A stretch of DNA of 64,000 nucleotides from Gammaproteobacteria bacterium (GCA_029881255.1 JAOUMY010000004.1:85313-149312), one strand, 5' to 3'; numbered from the stretch's first letter, positions 17,634 to 27,460 are shown. Notes: generated by a model not told the origin, from the letters alone. Numbers and translations are program-made.

Positions 17634-18848
17634 ATGAAAACGATATTCTATATCAGCTATGATGGCCTCCTCGAACCTCTTGGTAGCTCGCAGGTCAAGC
17701 AATATTTGTTGTTACTTGCAAAGCAGTACAGGATTGTACTGCTTAGTTACGAACGCCAGAGTGACTTAGAGGACACGGAGAATGTTCGTAACGCGGAAGA
17801 GTCACTGCGACTGGCCAGTATTGAATGGATACGCTTACGCTATCACAAACGCCTCTCATTGGTGTCTACTACCTGGGACATCTCGCAGGGAGTCTACGTT
17901 GGGTTCAGAACACATCTGCGGCATGGCATAGATCTGGTACATGCCAGAAGTTACGTAGCAGCGACCATTGCACTTTTGTTGAAAAAGCTTCTGCGAATTC
18001 CCTATTTGTTCGATATGCGCGGGTTATGGGTGGACGAACGTGTCGACGGCGGAATTTGGAAGCCGCATAGTCGGAAATTTAGAGTAGCGAAAAATATAGA
18101 AAGACATTTAGTGAATCGTGCATCTGCACTGGTTTCTCTCACGCATAAAGTGAAACTATGGCTAATCAAAAGCGGTATGGCAAGAGAATCGCTCATACAT
18201 GAGGTCATACCAACCTGCGTTAATTTGGATGCTTTTCATCCAGTTGTCGACAAGAAGAAAAAAAGTAATAACAAGAAAAAAATTACCATTGGATATTTTG
18301 GAAATGTTAGCACCTGGTATCAATTTGACAAAACGATTCTGTTTTTTCGTCATCTACTTTTACGATATCCTGACTCTGTATTAAAAATTGTCAATCGTGG
18401 AGATCATAAGAAAGTAGAATGTATGCTGTTTGAAAACGGTATACGGAATTCTCAATACACCTTGGATGAAAAACGCTATGAGGAAATGCCTGAGGAAATT
18501 TCCTCAGTGGATATTTCGGTGTTTTTCATAAAACCAGCGTTCTCAAAGATTGCATCCATGCCAACCAAACTTGGGGAGATTCTCGCTTGCGGCATACCTT
18601 GCATAACGAATGACGGAATTGGGGATGTTGCTGAGGTCTTAACGGACTCAAATGTTGGCTTGATACTCAATGTAGATAACATTAGGGAAATGGACCTGGT
18701 TATCGAAAAGCTAGAGACATTTTTAAGCGATAGTGATTTACATGACAGGTGTAGACGAGTCGCAGAGGAGAAATTTTCCGTGTCTGACGGTGCCAAAAAG
18801 TATCACGATATCTATAAACGATTATTGAGTATCGAAGGAAAAAATTAG
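17634..18848 (+). CDS. Family 4 glycosyltransferase
   Basis: A 404-residue GT-B retaining glycosyltransferase. The N-terminal acceptor half begins IFYISYDGLLEPLGSSQV. The donor half has IGYFGNVSTW (about residue 222) and SMPTKLGEILACGIPCITN, which matches the E-x7-E region; GIGDV is the usual following loop. No membrane segment is seen, so it acts as a soluble or peripheral enzyme at the inner membrane. A lysine-rich stretch (about 205-216) marks the linker. Its stop overlaps the GTG start of the polymerase candidate by one base. Sugar donor unknown. Confidence 0.82.
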   Translation: MKTIFYISYDGLLEPLGSSQVKQYLLLLAKQYRIVLLSYERQSDLEDTENVRNAEESLRLASIEWIRLRYHKRLSLVSTTWDISQGVYVGFRTHLRHGIDLVHARSYVAATIALLLKKLLRIPYLFDMRGLWVDERVDGGIWKPHSRKFRVAKNIERHLVNRASALVSLTHKVKLWLIKSGMARESLIHEVIPTCVNLDAFHPVVDKKKKSNNKKKITIGYFGNVSTWYQFDKTILFFRHLLLRYPDSVLKIVNRGDHKKVECMLFENGIRNSQYTLDEKRYEEMPEEISSVDISVFFIKPAFSKIASMPTKLGEILACGIPCITNDGIGDVAEVLTDSNVGLILNVDNIREMDLVIEKLETFLSDSDLHDRCRRVAEEKFSVSDGAKKYHDIYKRLLSIEGKN

Positions 18849-20119
18849 TGTTTACCCAGCAAAAATATTTACCAGCAATAATCATGATTGGACTTATCCT
18901 ATTGATTCCTCTTTTCGTTCAGTGGGTGGAAGTGGCAGGCTCGGTTATACATGATGGTGATATTTTTAGTGATTACTATATAGGTTTCGTCACAGCGATC
19001 ATTATCGGAATCAGCATTAGTATCTGGCCAGTACCGAATCAAGACAAGTTGCCACTATTTAATGTTTGGGTAGTAAAATCTTTAGTTGTTCTAGGGGGGA
19101 TGCTGGTATATGAGTACCATTACGGACAGATCGGGCTAGATGCCTTTAATTACTATGCTGAATCGCGACATGGCGAGTTTCGTGCTGAAGACTTTATACA
19201 AGGCGCTGGCACTGCCAATATAATCAATCTGGCGCGACTCTATCAGGTTTACTTGCCGGATTCTTATCATGCGATGAAAGTAATATGGGCGCTTATAGGG
19301 TTTTTAGGTGTGTATTTGATATATACTGCTGCAAAAAAGGTCTATTTGAATTGCGACGTTAAAGTGTTCTACGTTCTTTCATTTTTTCCAAGTATATTGT
19401 TTTGGACGTCTATCCTTGGTAAAGATCCGATTAATTTTATCGGTATTGCGATTTATATCGTTGGTGTAGTAGGATTTTATGCGGATAGGCGTTTGCATTA
19501 TATTATCTTAATTGCATTTGGAATCTATATCGCTTCATATATTCGATTTTGGTATGGCCTAATACTTACGATTCCGCTAATACCCTATTTTCTTCTTTTT
19601 CCGCTACCTCTGCTGAACCGGTTTCTCATAATCGCAGCTTCCGCTGTCGGGGTCTATTTCACATCGCAAGAGTTATTCAGCGGATTCAATATAGGCAGTC
19701 TAGCAGACCTCATTCTCACGTCTGATAGTATTTCACACAGTTGGGCTGATCGCGGTGGGTCCGGGCAGACTATTGAGGGAGGTTTGAACAGCCTGGATGC
19801 GACTATGAAGTTTATTCCACTTGGCGCATTCACCGCCTTGTTCCGCCCATTTCCAGGAGAAGTATTGAATTTGTTTGGCACGCTTTCGGGATTCGAGAAT
19901 TTGATCATATTCATACTCACTATTCTTGCATTCATGCGAACACGCTTTAGCGAATTGCAACACCCGATTCTGATTTGGGCGATATCATTAATAGTGGTTT
20001 GGGCATTGTTTTACTCGATAGCATCGTACCAAAACATGGGCGCAGCCGTTCGATTTCGTCTTCAAATACTTCCGGTGCTATTAATGGTCGTTCTATATCT
20101 TTCCAGAAAGCGCGTCTAA
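18848..20119 (+). CDS. Polytopic membrane protein, Wzy-like polymerase candidate
   Basis: A 423-residue protein with about 10-12 hydrophobic segments, starting at a GTG that overlaps the upstream stop. FPSILFWTSILGKDPI (about residues 178-193) resembles a motif in EPS/O-antigen polymerase-like membrane proteins. A long polar loop (about 280-330) follows before the last helices, as in Wzy proteins. It ends with a basic tail. Position between glycosyltransferases fits a repeat-unit polymerase, but this family is poorly conserved and the call rests on topology and context. A second candidate polymerase/ligase is at 25235. Confidence 0.6.
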   Translation: MFTQQKYLPAIIMIGLILLIPLFVQWVEVAGSVIHDGDIFSDYYIGFVTAIIIGISISIWPVPNQDKLPLFNVWVVKSLVVLGGMLVYEYHYGQIGLDAFNYYAESRHGEFRAEDFIQGAGTANIINLARLYQVYLPDSYHAMKVIWALIGFLGVYLIYTAAKKVYLNCDVKVFYVLSFFPSILFWTSILGKDPINFIGIAIYIVGVVGFYADRRLHYIILIAFGIYIASYIRFWYGLILTIPLIPYFLLFPLPLLNRFLIIAASAVGVYFTSQELFSGFNIGSLADLILTSDSISHSWADRGGSGQTIEGGLNSLDATMKFIPLGAFTALFRPFPGEVLNLFGTLSGFENLIIFILTILAFMRTRFSELQHPILIWAISLIVVWALFYSIASYQNMGAAVRFRLQILPVLLMVVLYLSRKRV

Positions 20120-20258
20120 TAGGAAATGAGTCGTAGCGCCGCCTATAGACAGAATTAATCTGCTCTATAAGAAATGTGGATATAGTCAAATTAAATTGAA
20201 TTTCAGAGGGAATAGGCGTTGTCCGATATAGCAGTATACGATCACCGAACTGGCGGAT

Positions 20259-21422
20259 GTGATGCGCGCTACGGACAAGAAACAGACAATAATTATGTTT
20301 GCAAATACCGACTGGTACTTGTACAACTTTCGCCGCTCTTTAATCAGAGAATATCAGAGACACGGTTTTGAGGTCGTGCTGCTGTCGCCAGGCGAATATT
20401 ACGCCGCCAAGCTACTTGACGAAGGATTTAACTGGATAAAGATCCCCTTAATCACGAAAAGCATGAACCCGTATCGCGAGTTTCGCGTATTGATGCAACT
20501 ATTCTCAATATTTCGCCGGCACAAGCCTGTTCTGCTTCACAACTTTACGATCAAACCAGCACTATATGGTTCGCTCATCGCACGTTTAATGGGTGGAGTT
20601 CAGATAGTCAATGGCATAACTGGCCTCGGTCATGTTTTCACTGCGCCAGGAGTAAAGGCGTGGGTAATACGAGGCTTTGTGAAATTACTCTATCGCATGA
20701 TCCTATCTTCACCCGCAGTGCAGGTCATCTTTCAAAATGAAGACGACAGAGAGGTATTTGTCGGTGAGAAATTGGTGACCTCTCGTCAGGCGAATATTGT
20801 GCGCGGTTCGGGGGTGAATTGTGAATTGTTCAAGCCGAGAAAAGAGCGTCGGGGGCAGAAGCGAGTTAAGGTATTATTTGCCTCTCGGCTGTTAAAAGAA
20901 AAAGGCATATGTGAATTGCTTGAAGCGAAAGAATTACTGAAAAACAGCTCGGTAAACTGTGAAATATTGATCGCTGGAGATATTTATACAGAAAATCCAT
21001 CCTCACTTAGTCGCAGCGAAGCAGAGCAACTCGACGACGGATTGTGGGTACGATACCTAGGGCATGTAGAAGACATGCCCTCGCTAATACTACAATCCGA
21101 TATCGTTGTTCTACCTTCGTACCGTGAAGGGACACCGAAAATATTGCTGGAGGCTGCCGCTTGCGGGAAGCCTATTATTGCGTCAGACATTGCGGGCTGC
21201 CGCGGTATAGTCCAAGATGGGATTAATGGCATTCTCGTTCCTGTAAAAGATGTACGACGACTTGCACAGGCACTGGAGCTACTCATTAGTCAACCAGAAC
21301 TAAGAAGTGACTTCGGTAAAAATAGCCGCCAAATTGCCTTGCAATATTTCGACGAAAGAATCATAAATCACCAAACGCTCGATGTTGTCCGTGCGCTGAG
21401 TTTGTCCTGTCCCATGTCTTGA
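20259..21422 (+). CDS. Family 4 glycosyltransferase
   Basis: A 387-residue GT-B enzyme. NGITGLGHVF (about residues 117-126) is typical of GT4 enzymes that add hexosamine or galactose to lipid-linked acceptors. The donor-binding part has VLFASRLLKEKG and REGTPKILLEAAACGKPIIA (the E-x7-E motif, about 288-307), and then DIAGCRGIV. The start is GTG at 20259 or the adjacent ATG at 20262; GGCGGA just upstream fits either. It lies 140 bases after the polymerase candidate and closes this run of sugar genes. The donor cannot be read from sequence. Confidence 0.85.
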   Translation: MMRATDKKQTIIMFANTDWYLYNFRRSLIREYQRHGFEVVLLSPGEYYAAKLLDEGFNWIKIPLITKSMNPYREFRVLMQLFSIFRRHKPVLLHNFTIKPALYGSLIARLMGGVQIVNGITGLGHVFTAPGVKAWVIRGFVKLLYRMILSSPAVQVIFQNEDDREVFVGEKLVTSRQANIVRGSGVNCELFKPRKERRGQKRVKVLFASRLLKEKGICELLEAKELLKNSSVNCEILIAGDIYTENPSSLSRSEAEQLDDGLWVRYLGHVEDMPSLILQSDIVVLPSYREGTPKILLEAAACGKPIIASDIAGCRGIVQDGINGILVPVKDVRRLAQALELLISQPELRSDFGKNSRQIALQYFDERIINHQTLDVVRALSLSCPMS

Positions 21423-21557
21423 AAAAATACCTTATCTCGCAACAAGTTAATTTAGCTTTTGTTAAAGAATCAATATTTCCCTGTCGATAAAACTACTGGT
21501 AAGTGGAATTCCAGAAACTGTACCTGTTTTAAGAACATAAACGGACTTGACGATTAC

Positions 21558-21571
21558 TCAACAAATTTGTT
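21558..21571. promoter_or_regulatory. 14-base palindrome upstream of the export operon
   Basis: CAACAAATTTGTTG is a perfect palindrome about 85 bases before the export gene, just after a TTGACG at 21546-21551 that could be a -35 box. It may be an operator; no known regulator is matched. Confidence 0.3.
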
Positions 21572-21654
21572 GTTAAATAGTGAGGCCACCGTCACAGTTC
21601 GAGGTTCCCTTTGATAAATAACATTACTATGTACGGTCTAATGATCATAACGTA

Positions 21655-22251
21655 ATGTATTTTCGGAAAAAACAGGGAGGTTTATATAAAAGATTGGGCG
21701 CGAATATGTATTTACCTACCAGCGAGCGACAAATATGGTTGTTGATAGCACTGCTTGTGCTTTCAGTACTATATACAGGCGTTGCGTTTGCGAAAGAGTA
21801 TAAGCTCGGTTTTGGAGAGGTTTTGTCGGTAACTGTTTATGACGAACCGGACTTAAGTCTGGACGTTGTACGAATTCAAAAGAGCGGGGAAATAACTCTA
21901 CCCCTGGTGGGTTCTGTAAAAGCGGTTGGTAGGACTGTGACCGAAATTGAGCAGGATGTAACCGCCATGTATCGCGATGGGTATCTAAAAGAACCGAAAA
22001 TTACGGTAGCAATTAGGAGCTATCGAAATTTTTTTACAAACGGGCAGTTGAGAAGTCCAGGGGCATATACCTTTGTAGAGGGACTAACCGTAAGAAAAGC
22101 GATTTCAATTTCTGGCGGCATGACGGATCGTGCTTCCCACGAGAAAATATTATTAAAAAAGGAAAATGGCATATCAGAGATTAAGGTAATCGATCTGGAC
22201 CAGGAAATGGGGCCAGGAGATATTTTAACAGTGGGCGAAAGCCTCTTTTAA
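21655..22251 (+). CDS. Wza-like polysaccharide export protein
   Basis: A short (198 residues) periplasmic/outer-membrane export protein. A signal-like segment (WLLIALLVLSVLYTGVAFA) precedes the Poly_export domain (YKLGFGEVLSVTVYDEPDLS, IQKSGEITLPLVGSV) and one SLBB-like region (QLRSPGAYTFVEGLTVRKAI). It has no lipobox Cys and no C-terminal outer-membrane helix, so it is a minimal VpsN-type protein that would need the barrel at 8094. The start is uncertain: ATG 21655 has no ribosome site, TTG 21694 has GGGAGG 13 bases upstream, and ATG 21706 gives the most typical signal peptide. It is followed after 16 bases by its kinase partner. Confidence 0.85.
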   Translation: MYFRKKQGGLYKRLGANMYLPTSERQIWLLIALLVLSVLYTGVAFAKEYKLGFGEVLSVTVYDEPDLSLDVVRIQKSGEITLPLVGSVKAVGRTVTEIEQDVTAMYRDGYLKEPKITVAIRSYRNFFTNGQLRSPGAYTFVEGLTVRKAISISGGMTDRASHEKILLKKENGISEIKVIDLDQEMGPGDILTVGESLF

Positions 22252-22267
22252 CAGGAAGTATTGGTAG

Positions 22268-24478
22268 ATGTCTCGCAACAGGAACTCATCCCACAACAGC
22301 AGATTAACCACGCATGGTAAGGCTGAGGGTATGGGAAATTATTTTGCCGTTTTGCGTCGTAATCTTCTTACCATTATAAGCTTTTCAATCTTGTCTACTG
22401 TTATAGGTTATTTTTGGGCAGCCAATATACCACCGGCCTATCGTACTTCAGTAACACTTGTGGTCGATTCTAATAAATCCGCGCAATATTCCATACACAC
22501 ACCGGTCGGTCTGACCAGAAGTCTGAACTACGAACAGGCGCAAATTGAATTAATACGAAGCCGAGCGGTTGCAGAAGCCGTTATCTCTAACCTTGGGCTG
22601 AAGAAGCATGCTGATTTTCTTCCTCAGAAAAAGGGGATGCTTGATATTGTAATTAGCAAAGTGACGGGTGCAAACCAAGAAGCAAAAATCAGTCGTGAAG
22701 AAAGAGATGAGGGGCTGGAAGAAATACCCATCTATATAAAAGCTTTTGCACAGAGACTTGATGTGGCGTACGAGAGCGCCAAATCTATCATCAGAATATC
22801 GTACGAATCCACAGACAAGGTGATCGCAGCCAAAGTAGCCAACGAAATAGTGGCAGTATACTTGGAAGTATTGAAGAAGGTAAAAAATGAATCGGATGTG
22901 AATACGGCGGGTTGGTTGAGTGCCAGGTTAGAGGAAGTGCGGAAAACACTGGTGCAGTCTGAGGCAAGGTTAAAGGCCTTTCAAGTGGAAAAAAGCATCG
23001 TGGATAGTAATGATGAAAATAGCGTCAGAAGCAGCAAACTAGGCGGGATTACATCGCAGATTGTTAAGGCCAGGGCGATGCGCGCGGACGCGGAAGCCGT
23101 CTACAACGAGGCAAAGAAAATCGTCTCCGCCTCTGGAGTCAAGGCGATTTCTTCAATCGTAGACGACGACCAACTGCTCGAAGCAAAGTTGCGTGAAAGT
23201 GACGCAAATCGAGAAGTAAGCCTGTTATCCAAACGATATGGGGAGAAACATCCGAAAATGAAGGCTGCCCGGTCTCGATACCAGCAACTCTCTGCTCAGG
23301 CAAAAGCAGAGGCTCAGCGAGTTTTTCGCCGTGTGAAAAGATCATTGGATTTGGCGTTGGAGCAGGAAAAAGAAACAGATGCACTATACAAGCAGCTACA
23401 ACAGGAATTAGCTTCGACAAAAGACAAACAATTTGAACTCGCCAAAATGGAAATGGATGTTTCCACCAATAGAGAACTTTATGATTTATTATTGATGCGT
23501 TTGAAAGAGGCCGATATCAATCGCGCGGACAATGTTGCCGATGTTAGAGTGCTAGACCCAGCAGCGGTTCCCAGTGCGCCCTATAAGCCCAATCGAACTA
23601 AGATTATGCTCTTCTCGTTTCTGATCGGATTCGGCTTAAGTCTAGGCATGGCTGTCATTCGAGAAGCCAATGATCCAACCTTCAAGACCGCCGAGGACTT
23701 ACTTTCAATCCCCGGCGTACCGGTACTGGGTATTATGCCTCAGTTGTCACGTCGAGAAATTCGAAAATATTCGGCTGAGAAGATTGCGGTCGGGAAATCA
23801 CGATCCTCTGCTGCTGAAGCGATAAATAATATTCGAACGAATGTGATATTCAGTTCGAGTGACAGGGCGCCAAAAATTACCCTGGTCACATCGGCTGTTG
23901 CATCAGAGGGAAAAACTACCGTCAGCAGCAATCTTGCCATTTCAATGTCCATGCTTGGCCCGACACTTTTGATAGAGGCCGATACGCGTCGACCTCGCGT
24001 AGGAGAGTTTATGAAAGGGAAAGTCTTGGGTGGAATTTTTGAGTATGTTGCAGGTAAGCATAAATTGAAAGATTGTGTAGTAAAGGACGACGCGGCGGAG
24101 AACCTCTATGTTATGCCAGTAAAGACAATGCCTGCTAATCCACTCGAAATGTTCTCAAGTAAGCGTTTTGACGAAGTTTTGAAAAAACTCAGTAAAAAGT
24201 TTGAATACATTGTAATCGATTCACCACCAGTATTACCTGTTAGCGATTCAATAGTGATATCTTCCAAATGCGACGGTGTCGTGCTGGTCGTGGGTGCAGA
24301 AAGTACTCATAAAAAAGCAGTGTATGGCGCCTTAGACCGACTAAATCGTGCAGGAGCCAGGGTCTTGGGCACAGTTCTGTCTATGGCTAATATTCGCACC
24401 ATTCATTCCTATGGTGACCATTACTATTACGGTTACGAGAAATACCAGAGTGATGGCAAGATGCCCAAATTAGCCTGA
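22268..24478 (+). CDS. Wzc-like chain-length regulator and tyrosine autokinase
   Basis: A 736-residue inner-membrane protein. The Wzz part has transmembrane segments near residues 33-55 and 438-460 flanking a long periplasmic coiled coil. The cytoplasmic BY-kinase has Walker A ASEGKTT (about 544-551), Walker A' LLIEADTRRP and Walker B YIVIDSPP. The Asp usual in Walker A' has Glu before it (IEAD), but the AD core is kept. The C-terminal tail has a tyrosine cluster (SYGDHYYYGYEKY) for autophosphorylation. It controls polymer length and export with the Wza-like protein upstream. A second paralogue is at 32058. Confidence 0.92.
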   Translation: MSRNRNSSHNSRLTTHGKAEGMGNYFAVLRRNLLTIISFSILSTVIGYFWAANIPPAYRTSVTLVVDSNKSAQYSIHTPVGLTRSLNYEQAQIELIRSRAVAEAVISNLGLKKHADFLPQKKGMLDIVISKVTGANQEAKISREERDEGLEEIPIYIKAFAQRLDVAYESAKSIIRISYESTDKVIAAKVANEIVAVYLEVLKKVKNESDVNTAGWLSARLEEVRKTLVQSEARLKAFQVEKSIVDSNDENSVRSSKLGGITSQIVKARAMRADAEAVYNEAKKIVSASGVKAISSIVDDDQLLEAKLRESDANREVSLLSKRYGEKHPKMKAARSRYQQLSAQAKAEAQRVFRRVKRSLDLALEQEKETDALYKQLQQELASTKDKQFELAKMEMDVSTNRELYDLLLMRLKEADINRADNVADVRVLDPAAVPSAPYKPNRTKIMLFSFLIGFGLSLGMAVIREANDPTFKTAEDLLSIPGVPVLGIMPQLSRREIRKYSAEKIAVGKSRSSAAEAINNIRTNVIFSSSDRAPKITLVTSAVASEGKTTVSSNLAISMSMLGPTLLIEADTRRPRVGEFMKGKVLGGIFEYVAGKHKLKDCVVKDDAAENLYVMPVKTMPANPLEMFSSKRFDEVLKKLSKKFEYIVIDSPPVLPVSDSIVISSKCDGVVLVVGAESTHKKAVYGALDRLNRAGARVLGTVLSMANIRTIHSYGDHYYYGYEKYQSDGKMPKLA

Positions 24479-24486
24479 ACAGGTGC

Positions 24487-25227
24487 ATGATGCGACTGTC
24501 CAGGATACGATTCACATTTCTCTTCATCTTCCCGGCTTTGTTCGCGGTCTTATTAGGCACAGGTGCTCTCACTTATTCATCTTTTCTAACCTTGATAGCG
24601 GAATACAATCTAGATCAATGGGAATGTCGTGGAACTGTCAGCGATGATGGGGAATGGCAGACACAGGCGGAGAATCTGAATCAAGCGAAAAAGATAGAAC
24701 AATTTGATGCAAATGTATCTCTTGATTTGGGTCGATTGCATGAATTTCGTGCGCTATCAAAGCCTATATGGAGCGATGACGCCAAAATCAGTCGAAAGCA
24801 GTCGCTAGACTATTATCAAGAGGCGACAACTCAGCGTCCAACCTGGGCGCTGGCCTGGGTGAACGTTGCGCAGGCACGGTTGTTAAATCAGCAGATTGAC
24901 AAAGAGACATTCGATGCGATGCGAAAAGCGTTTCAATATGGCAGGTGGCAAGAGAAGGTGCAACAGCGTCTGATTTGGCTTGGGGTAGGAATGTGGAGCG
25001 TGTTGCCTGTGGATCTGAAAGATGAGATTCGCGCAGTCGTTCGCCAAACGCTGGAACAAGACTACCGTGTTTATGGGCTTATAGTACTCGCCTACAGGCA
25101 AAAATGGGAAGGTGAACTGAAAAAGCTCGTTACGCGTAAAGAACACTGGGAGATTATAAGACGAATAGAAAAGAATGGAAATGAGTTGAACGAATACTTA
25201 CGCAAGCAGCAGGCAAGGAAGTGTTGA
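24487..25227 (+). CDS. VpsP-like polysaccharide biosynthesis protein
   Basis: A 246-residue protein with one N-terminal membrane anchor (about residues 8-38) followed by a periplasmic helical, TPR-like domain (YYQEATTQRPTWALAWVNVA). It sits between the Wzc-like kinase and an O-antigen ligase-like gene. This matches VpsP of Vibrio-type vps clusters in place, size and layout. Its biochemical role is unknown in the family. The start is one of two adjacent Met codons (24487 or 24490). Eight bases separate its stop from the next start. Confidence 0.6.
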   Translation: MMRLSRIRFTFLFIFPALFAVLLGTGALTYSSFLTLIAEYNLDQWECRGTVSDDGEWQTQAENLNQAKKIEQFDANVSLDLGRLHEFRALSKPIWSDDAKISRKQSLDYYQEATTQRPTWALAWVNVAQARLLNQQIDKETFDAMRKAFQYGRWQEKVQQRLIWLGVGMWSVLPVDLKDEIRAVVRQTLEQDYRVYGLIVLAYRQKWEGELKKLVTRKEHWEIIRRIEKNGNELNEYLRKQQARKC

Positions 25228-25234
25228 AAATACG

Positions 25235-26689
25235 ATGAATGAAGTAGTTTATAGTAATCTTCAAGAAAAGATAATTTTTGCACTATTTCTGATATTGCTG
25301 GTCTGGGCACCTATTCCGCTAGGCAGTAACAGGGATATCGGTTGGACGCTGTTGTCTACTGCATCGACAATTTTGCTTGCCTGGTCTGCCGCTTTGCTTT
25401 CGGTTCGTAGAATGACGCTTACAAAAAGCTTCTTCAGGCTTAAGCTCGTTTATCTGATGTTTATAGCCCTGGTATCTTTACAAATAGCGCAAGTCGTCCT
25501 CATACCAATTGATATCATCAAACAGTATTCACCTCAACACTTAGGAAAACTATCTTTGCAGGACATCTATGTAGGTGCTGAAGCCTTGTCTATAAGTGTC
25601 GATCGCAATCAAACTATAGAATATCTGATTCGTTTCATTTCCTATATCTCTGTGTTCCTACTAACTGTTTTACTCGTAAATGGAAATAGTCGGCTAGTCT
25701 GGCTATTACTAGCGATGTCTGTGTCCGGCGTATTGCAGAGTATCTATGGAATCGGAGAACTGATTTACAATTACGCAGCCACCAGTGCCTTTACCATATT
25801 GCATGGAACATTTGTCAACAATAATCATTTTGCTGCCTACCTAAATATGGTGGTTGGTAGCGTCCTGGGTCTTTTGCTGTTGGCGACCTACAGTAATCGA
25901 AGTGGCACCGTAGGTTTTATACGTAGTTTTGGAACTCAGCAATTTTCTGTTACCGTTTACTTGATATTGTGTATCGTGGCCCTTTTGTTGGCCCAGTCAC
26001 GTGGTGCTGGTATCGCCTTTGTTGTCGCCTTTCTATCGGTATTTGTGTTAATCAACATAAACGATAAAGGAAAAGAATGGTTCGGCCGTCGCATGGTTGG
26101 TTTGGCGCTGCTGCTGCTATTTATGATTTTTCTATTTGGAAACAAAATCATTATTGATGAGTTAAAGAATGTTGACACCGATATGCTCACGCGTATGGAG
26201 ATATGGGAAATTTCCTTACAAATATTTAAAGATTTTCCTCTATTCGGAGTAGGAGCGGGCAATTTCGCCACGGTTTTTCCAGTATATGAAAGTCGGCACA
26301 TGTCAGTGTTCGTCAATCACGTGCACAATGACTATATTCAGGTACTAGTCGAGCAGGGGATTAGCGGCTTTGCAATAATGGCTATTTTGATACTGTTATG
26401 TATCGGTGCGGCCTTCCGCATTTTACGTGCGTCCTCCAATGTCCATGTGCTTGTTGCTACCAGCGTGGGGATGTTTGGGGTGGTGAGCATGCTAGTGCAC
26501 GCTCTGGTGGATTTCAATTTCTATATTCCCTCAAATGCCGCTTATTTTTTTGTCTTCCTGGGACTCTCTGTTGCGAATATCGATAAAGTAAAAAAGGCGA
26601 CTAGGGCAAGGACGAGAACAAGTCAAACCGCCATCGACGAACAAGTATTAGAAAGACCCGCGTTTACGCTTTCCGAGCCACAAGCCTGA
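25235..26689 (+). CDS. O-antigen ligase/polymerase family membrane protein
   Basis: A 484-residue polytopic protein of the Wzy_C type with about 12 membrane segments. The large periplasmic loop carries FVNNNHFAAYLNM (about residue 188) and the signature FGVGAGNF...HVHNDYIQVLVEQG (about 345-380), which are common to O-antigen ligases and related polymerases. It could ligate or polymerise the exported glycan. It ends the first polysaccharide cluster, and its stop is about 95 bases before the lexA start. A paralogue is at 39026 in the second module. Confidence 0.85.
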   Translation: MNEVVYSNLQEKIIFALFLILLVWAPIPLGSNRDIGWTLLSTASTILLAWSAALLSVRRMTLTKSFFRLKLVYLMFIALVSLQIAQVVLIPIDIIKQYSPQHLGKLSLQDIYVGAEALSISVDRNQTIEYLIRFISYISVFLLTVLLVNGNSRLVWLLLAMSVSGVLQSIYGIGELIYNYAATSAFTILHGTFVNNNHFAAYLNMVVGSVLGLLLLATYSNRSGTVGFIRSFGTQQFSVTVYLILCIVALLLAQSRGAGIAFVVAFLSVFVLININDKGKEWFGRRMVGLALLLLFMIFLFGNKIIIDELKNVDTDMLTRMEIWEISLQIFKDFPLFGVGAGNFATVFPVYESRHMSVFVNHVHNDYIQVLVEQGISGFAIMAILILLCIGAAFRILRASSNVHVLVATSVGMFGVVSMLVHALVDFNFYIPSNAAYFFVFLGLSVANIDKVKKATRARTRTSQTAIDEQVLERPAFTLSEPQA

Positions 26690-26721
26690 TCAATTCGTTT
26701 ATCCAGTCAAAATATTTTAGG

Positions 26722-26750
26722 TTGAATTTAAAAATTACGTCCTGTATGCT
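26722..26750 (+). promoter_or_regulatory. lexA promoter candidate
   Basis: TTGAAT (26722-26727) and TATGCT (26745-26750) are 17 bases apart, each 4/6 to sigma-70 consensus. The -10 lies inside the first SOS box, so LexA binding would block it. Confidence 0.6.
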
Positions 26751-26757
26751 TGAACAG
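26742..26757. promoter_or_regulatory. SOS box 1 (LexA operator)
   Basis: CTGTATGCTTGAACAG is an exact CTGT-N8-ACAG match to the gammaproteobacterial LexA operator. It overlaps the proposed -10 element. Confidence 0.85.
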
Positions 26758-26759
26758 TG

Positions 26760-26775
26760 CTGTGCTTGACAACAG
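26760..26775. promoter_or_regulatory. SOS box 2 (LexA operator)
   Basis: CTGTGCTTGACAACAG is a second exact CTGT-N8-ACAG, only 2 bases after the first (centres 18 bases apart). It ends beside the ribosome site AGGGGT of lexA. Confidence 0.85.
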
Positions 26776-26784
26776 GGGTGTATT

Positions 26785-27402
26785 ATGACGGCGTTAACCG
26801 ACCGCCAGGCGTTAATTCTGGACGTTATAAAGGAATATATCGAAGATACCGGGTTTCCGCCAACCAGAGCGGAGATTGCAGAAATTCTTGGCTTCAGATC
26901 TCCAAATGCAGCGGAAGATCATTTGAGAGCACTTGAGAGAAAGGGCTATGTAGAAATTTTGCCCGGAGCTTCTCGTGGGTTACGCTTGATCGAGCAGGAA
27001 GGCGAGCGTGAAGGACTGCCTGTTGTTGGGCGTGTAGCAGCTGGTAGCCCGATTTTGTCGGAAGAATATGTCGAGACCTATTACAAGATAGATCCGTATT
27101 TGTTTGAACCCCAGGCAAATTATCTTCTACAGGTGCAAGGCATGAGTATGCGGGACGCCGGTATTTATGAAGGAGATCTGCTTGCTGTTCATAAAACTGA
27201 AAGAGTGCGCAGTGGGCAGGTAGTCGTTGCACGAATAGACGGTGAAGTCACCGTCAAGAGATATCGCAAAAAGGGCCGTGTCGTATTCCTGGAACCCGAA
27301 AATCCAGACTTTGACATTATTGAAGTGAACCCCAAAAATCATAGCGATTTTCAAATTGAAGGTCTCGCCGTGGGTATTATAAGGAACAATGTTTCATTGT
27401 AA
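26785..27402 (+). CDS. lexA: LexA repressor
   Basis: The SOS-response repressor, 205 residues, full length. The N-terminal winged helix (residues 1-65) has PPTRAEIAEILGFRSPNAAEDHLRAL. The hinge carries the self-cleavage bond Ala86-Gly87 (RVAAGSP). The S24 protease-like domain has the nucleophile Ser121 (GMSMRD) and the general base Lys158 (GEVTVKRY). On RecA-ssDNA stimulus it cleaves itself and frees DNA-repair genes. Two SOS boxes in its own promoter show autoregulation. No sulA-like gene follows; the next gene is cobS. Confidence 0.97.
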   Translation: MTALTDRQALILDVIKEYIEDTGFPPTRAEIAEILGFRSPNAAEDHLRALERKGYVEILPGASRGLRLIEQEGEREGLPVVGRVAAGSPILSEEYVETYYKIDPYLFEPQANYLLQVQGMSMRDAGIYEGDLLAVHKTERVRSGQVVVARIDGEVTVKRYRKKGRVVFLEPENPDFDIIEVNPKNHSDFQIEGLAVGIIRNNVSL

Positions 27403-27460
27403 GTCTTGTTTGGATTGCGAGACGTTTATAAAAGATCTTGTGGCAAGAGGCTGATTTCCG

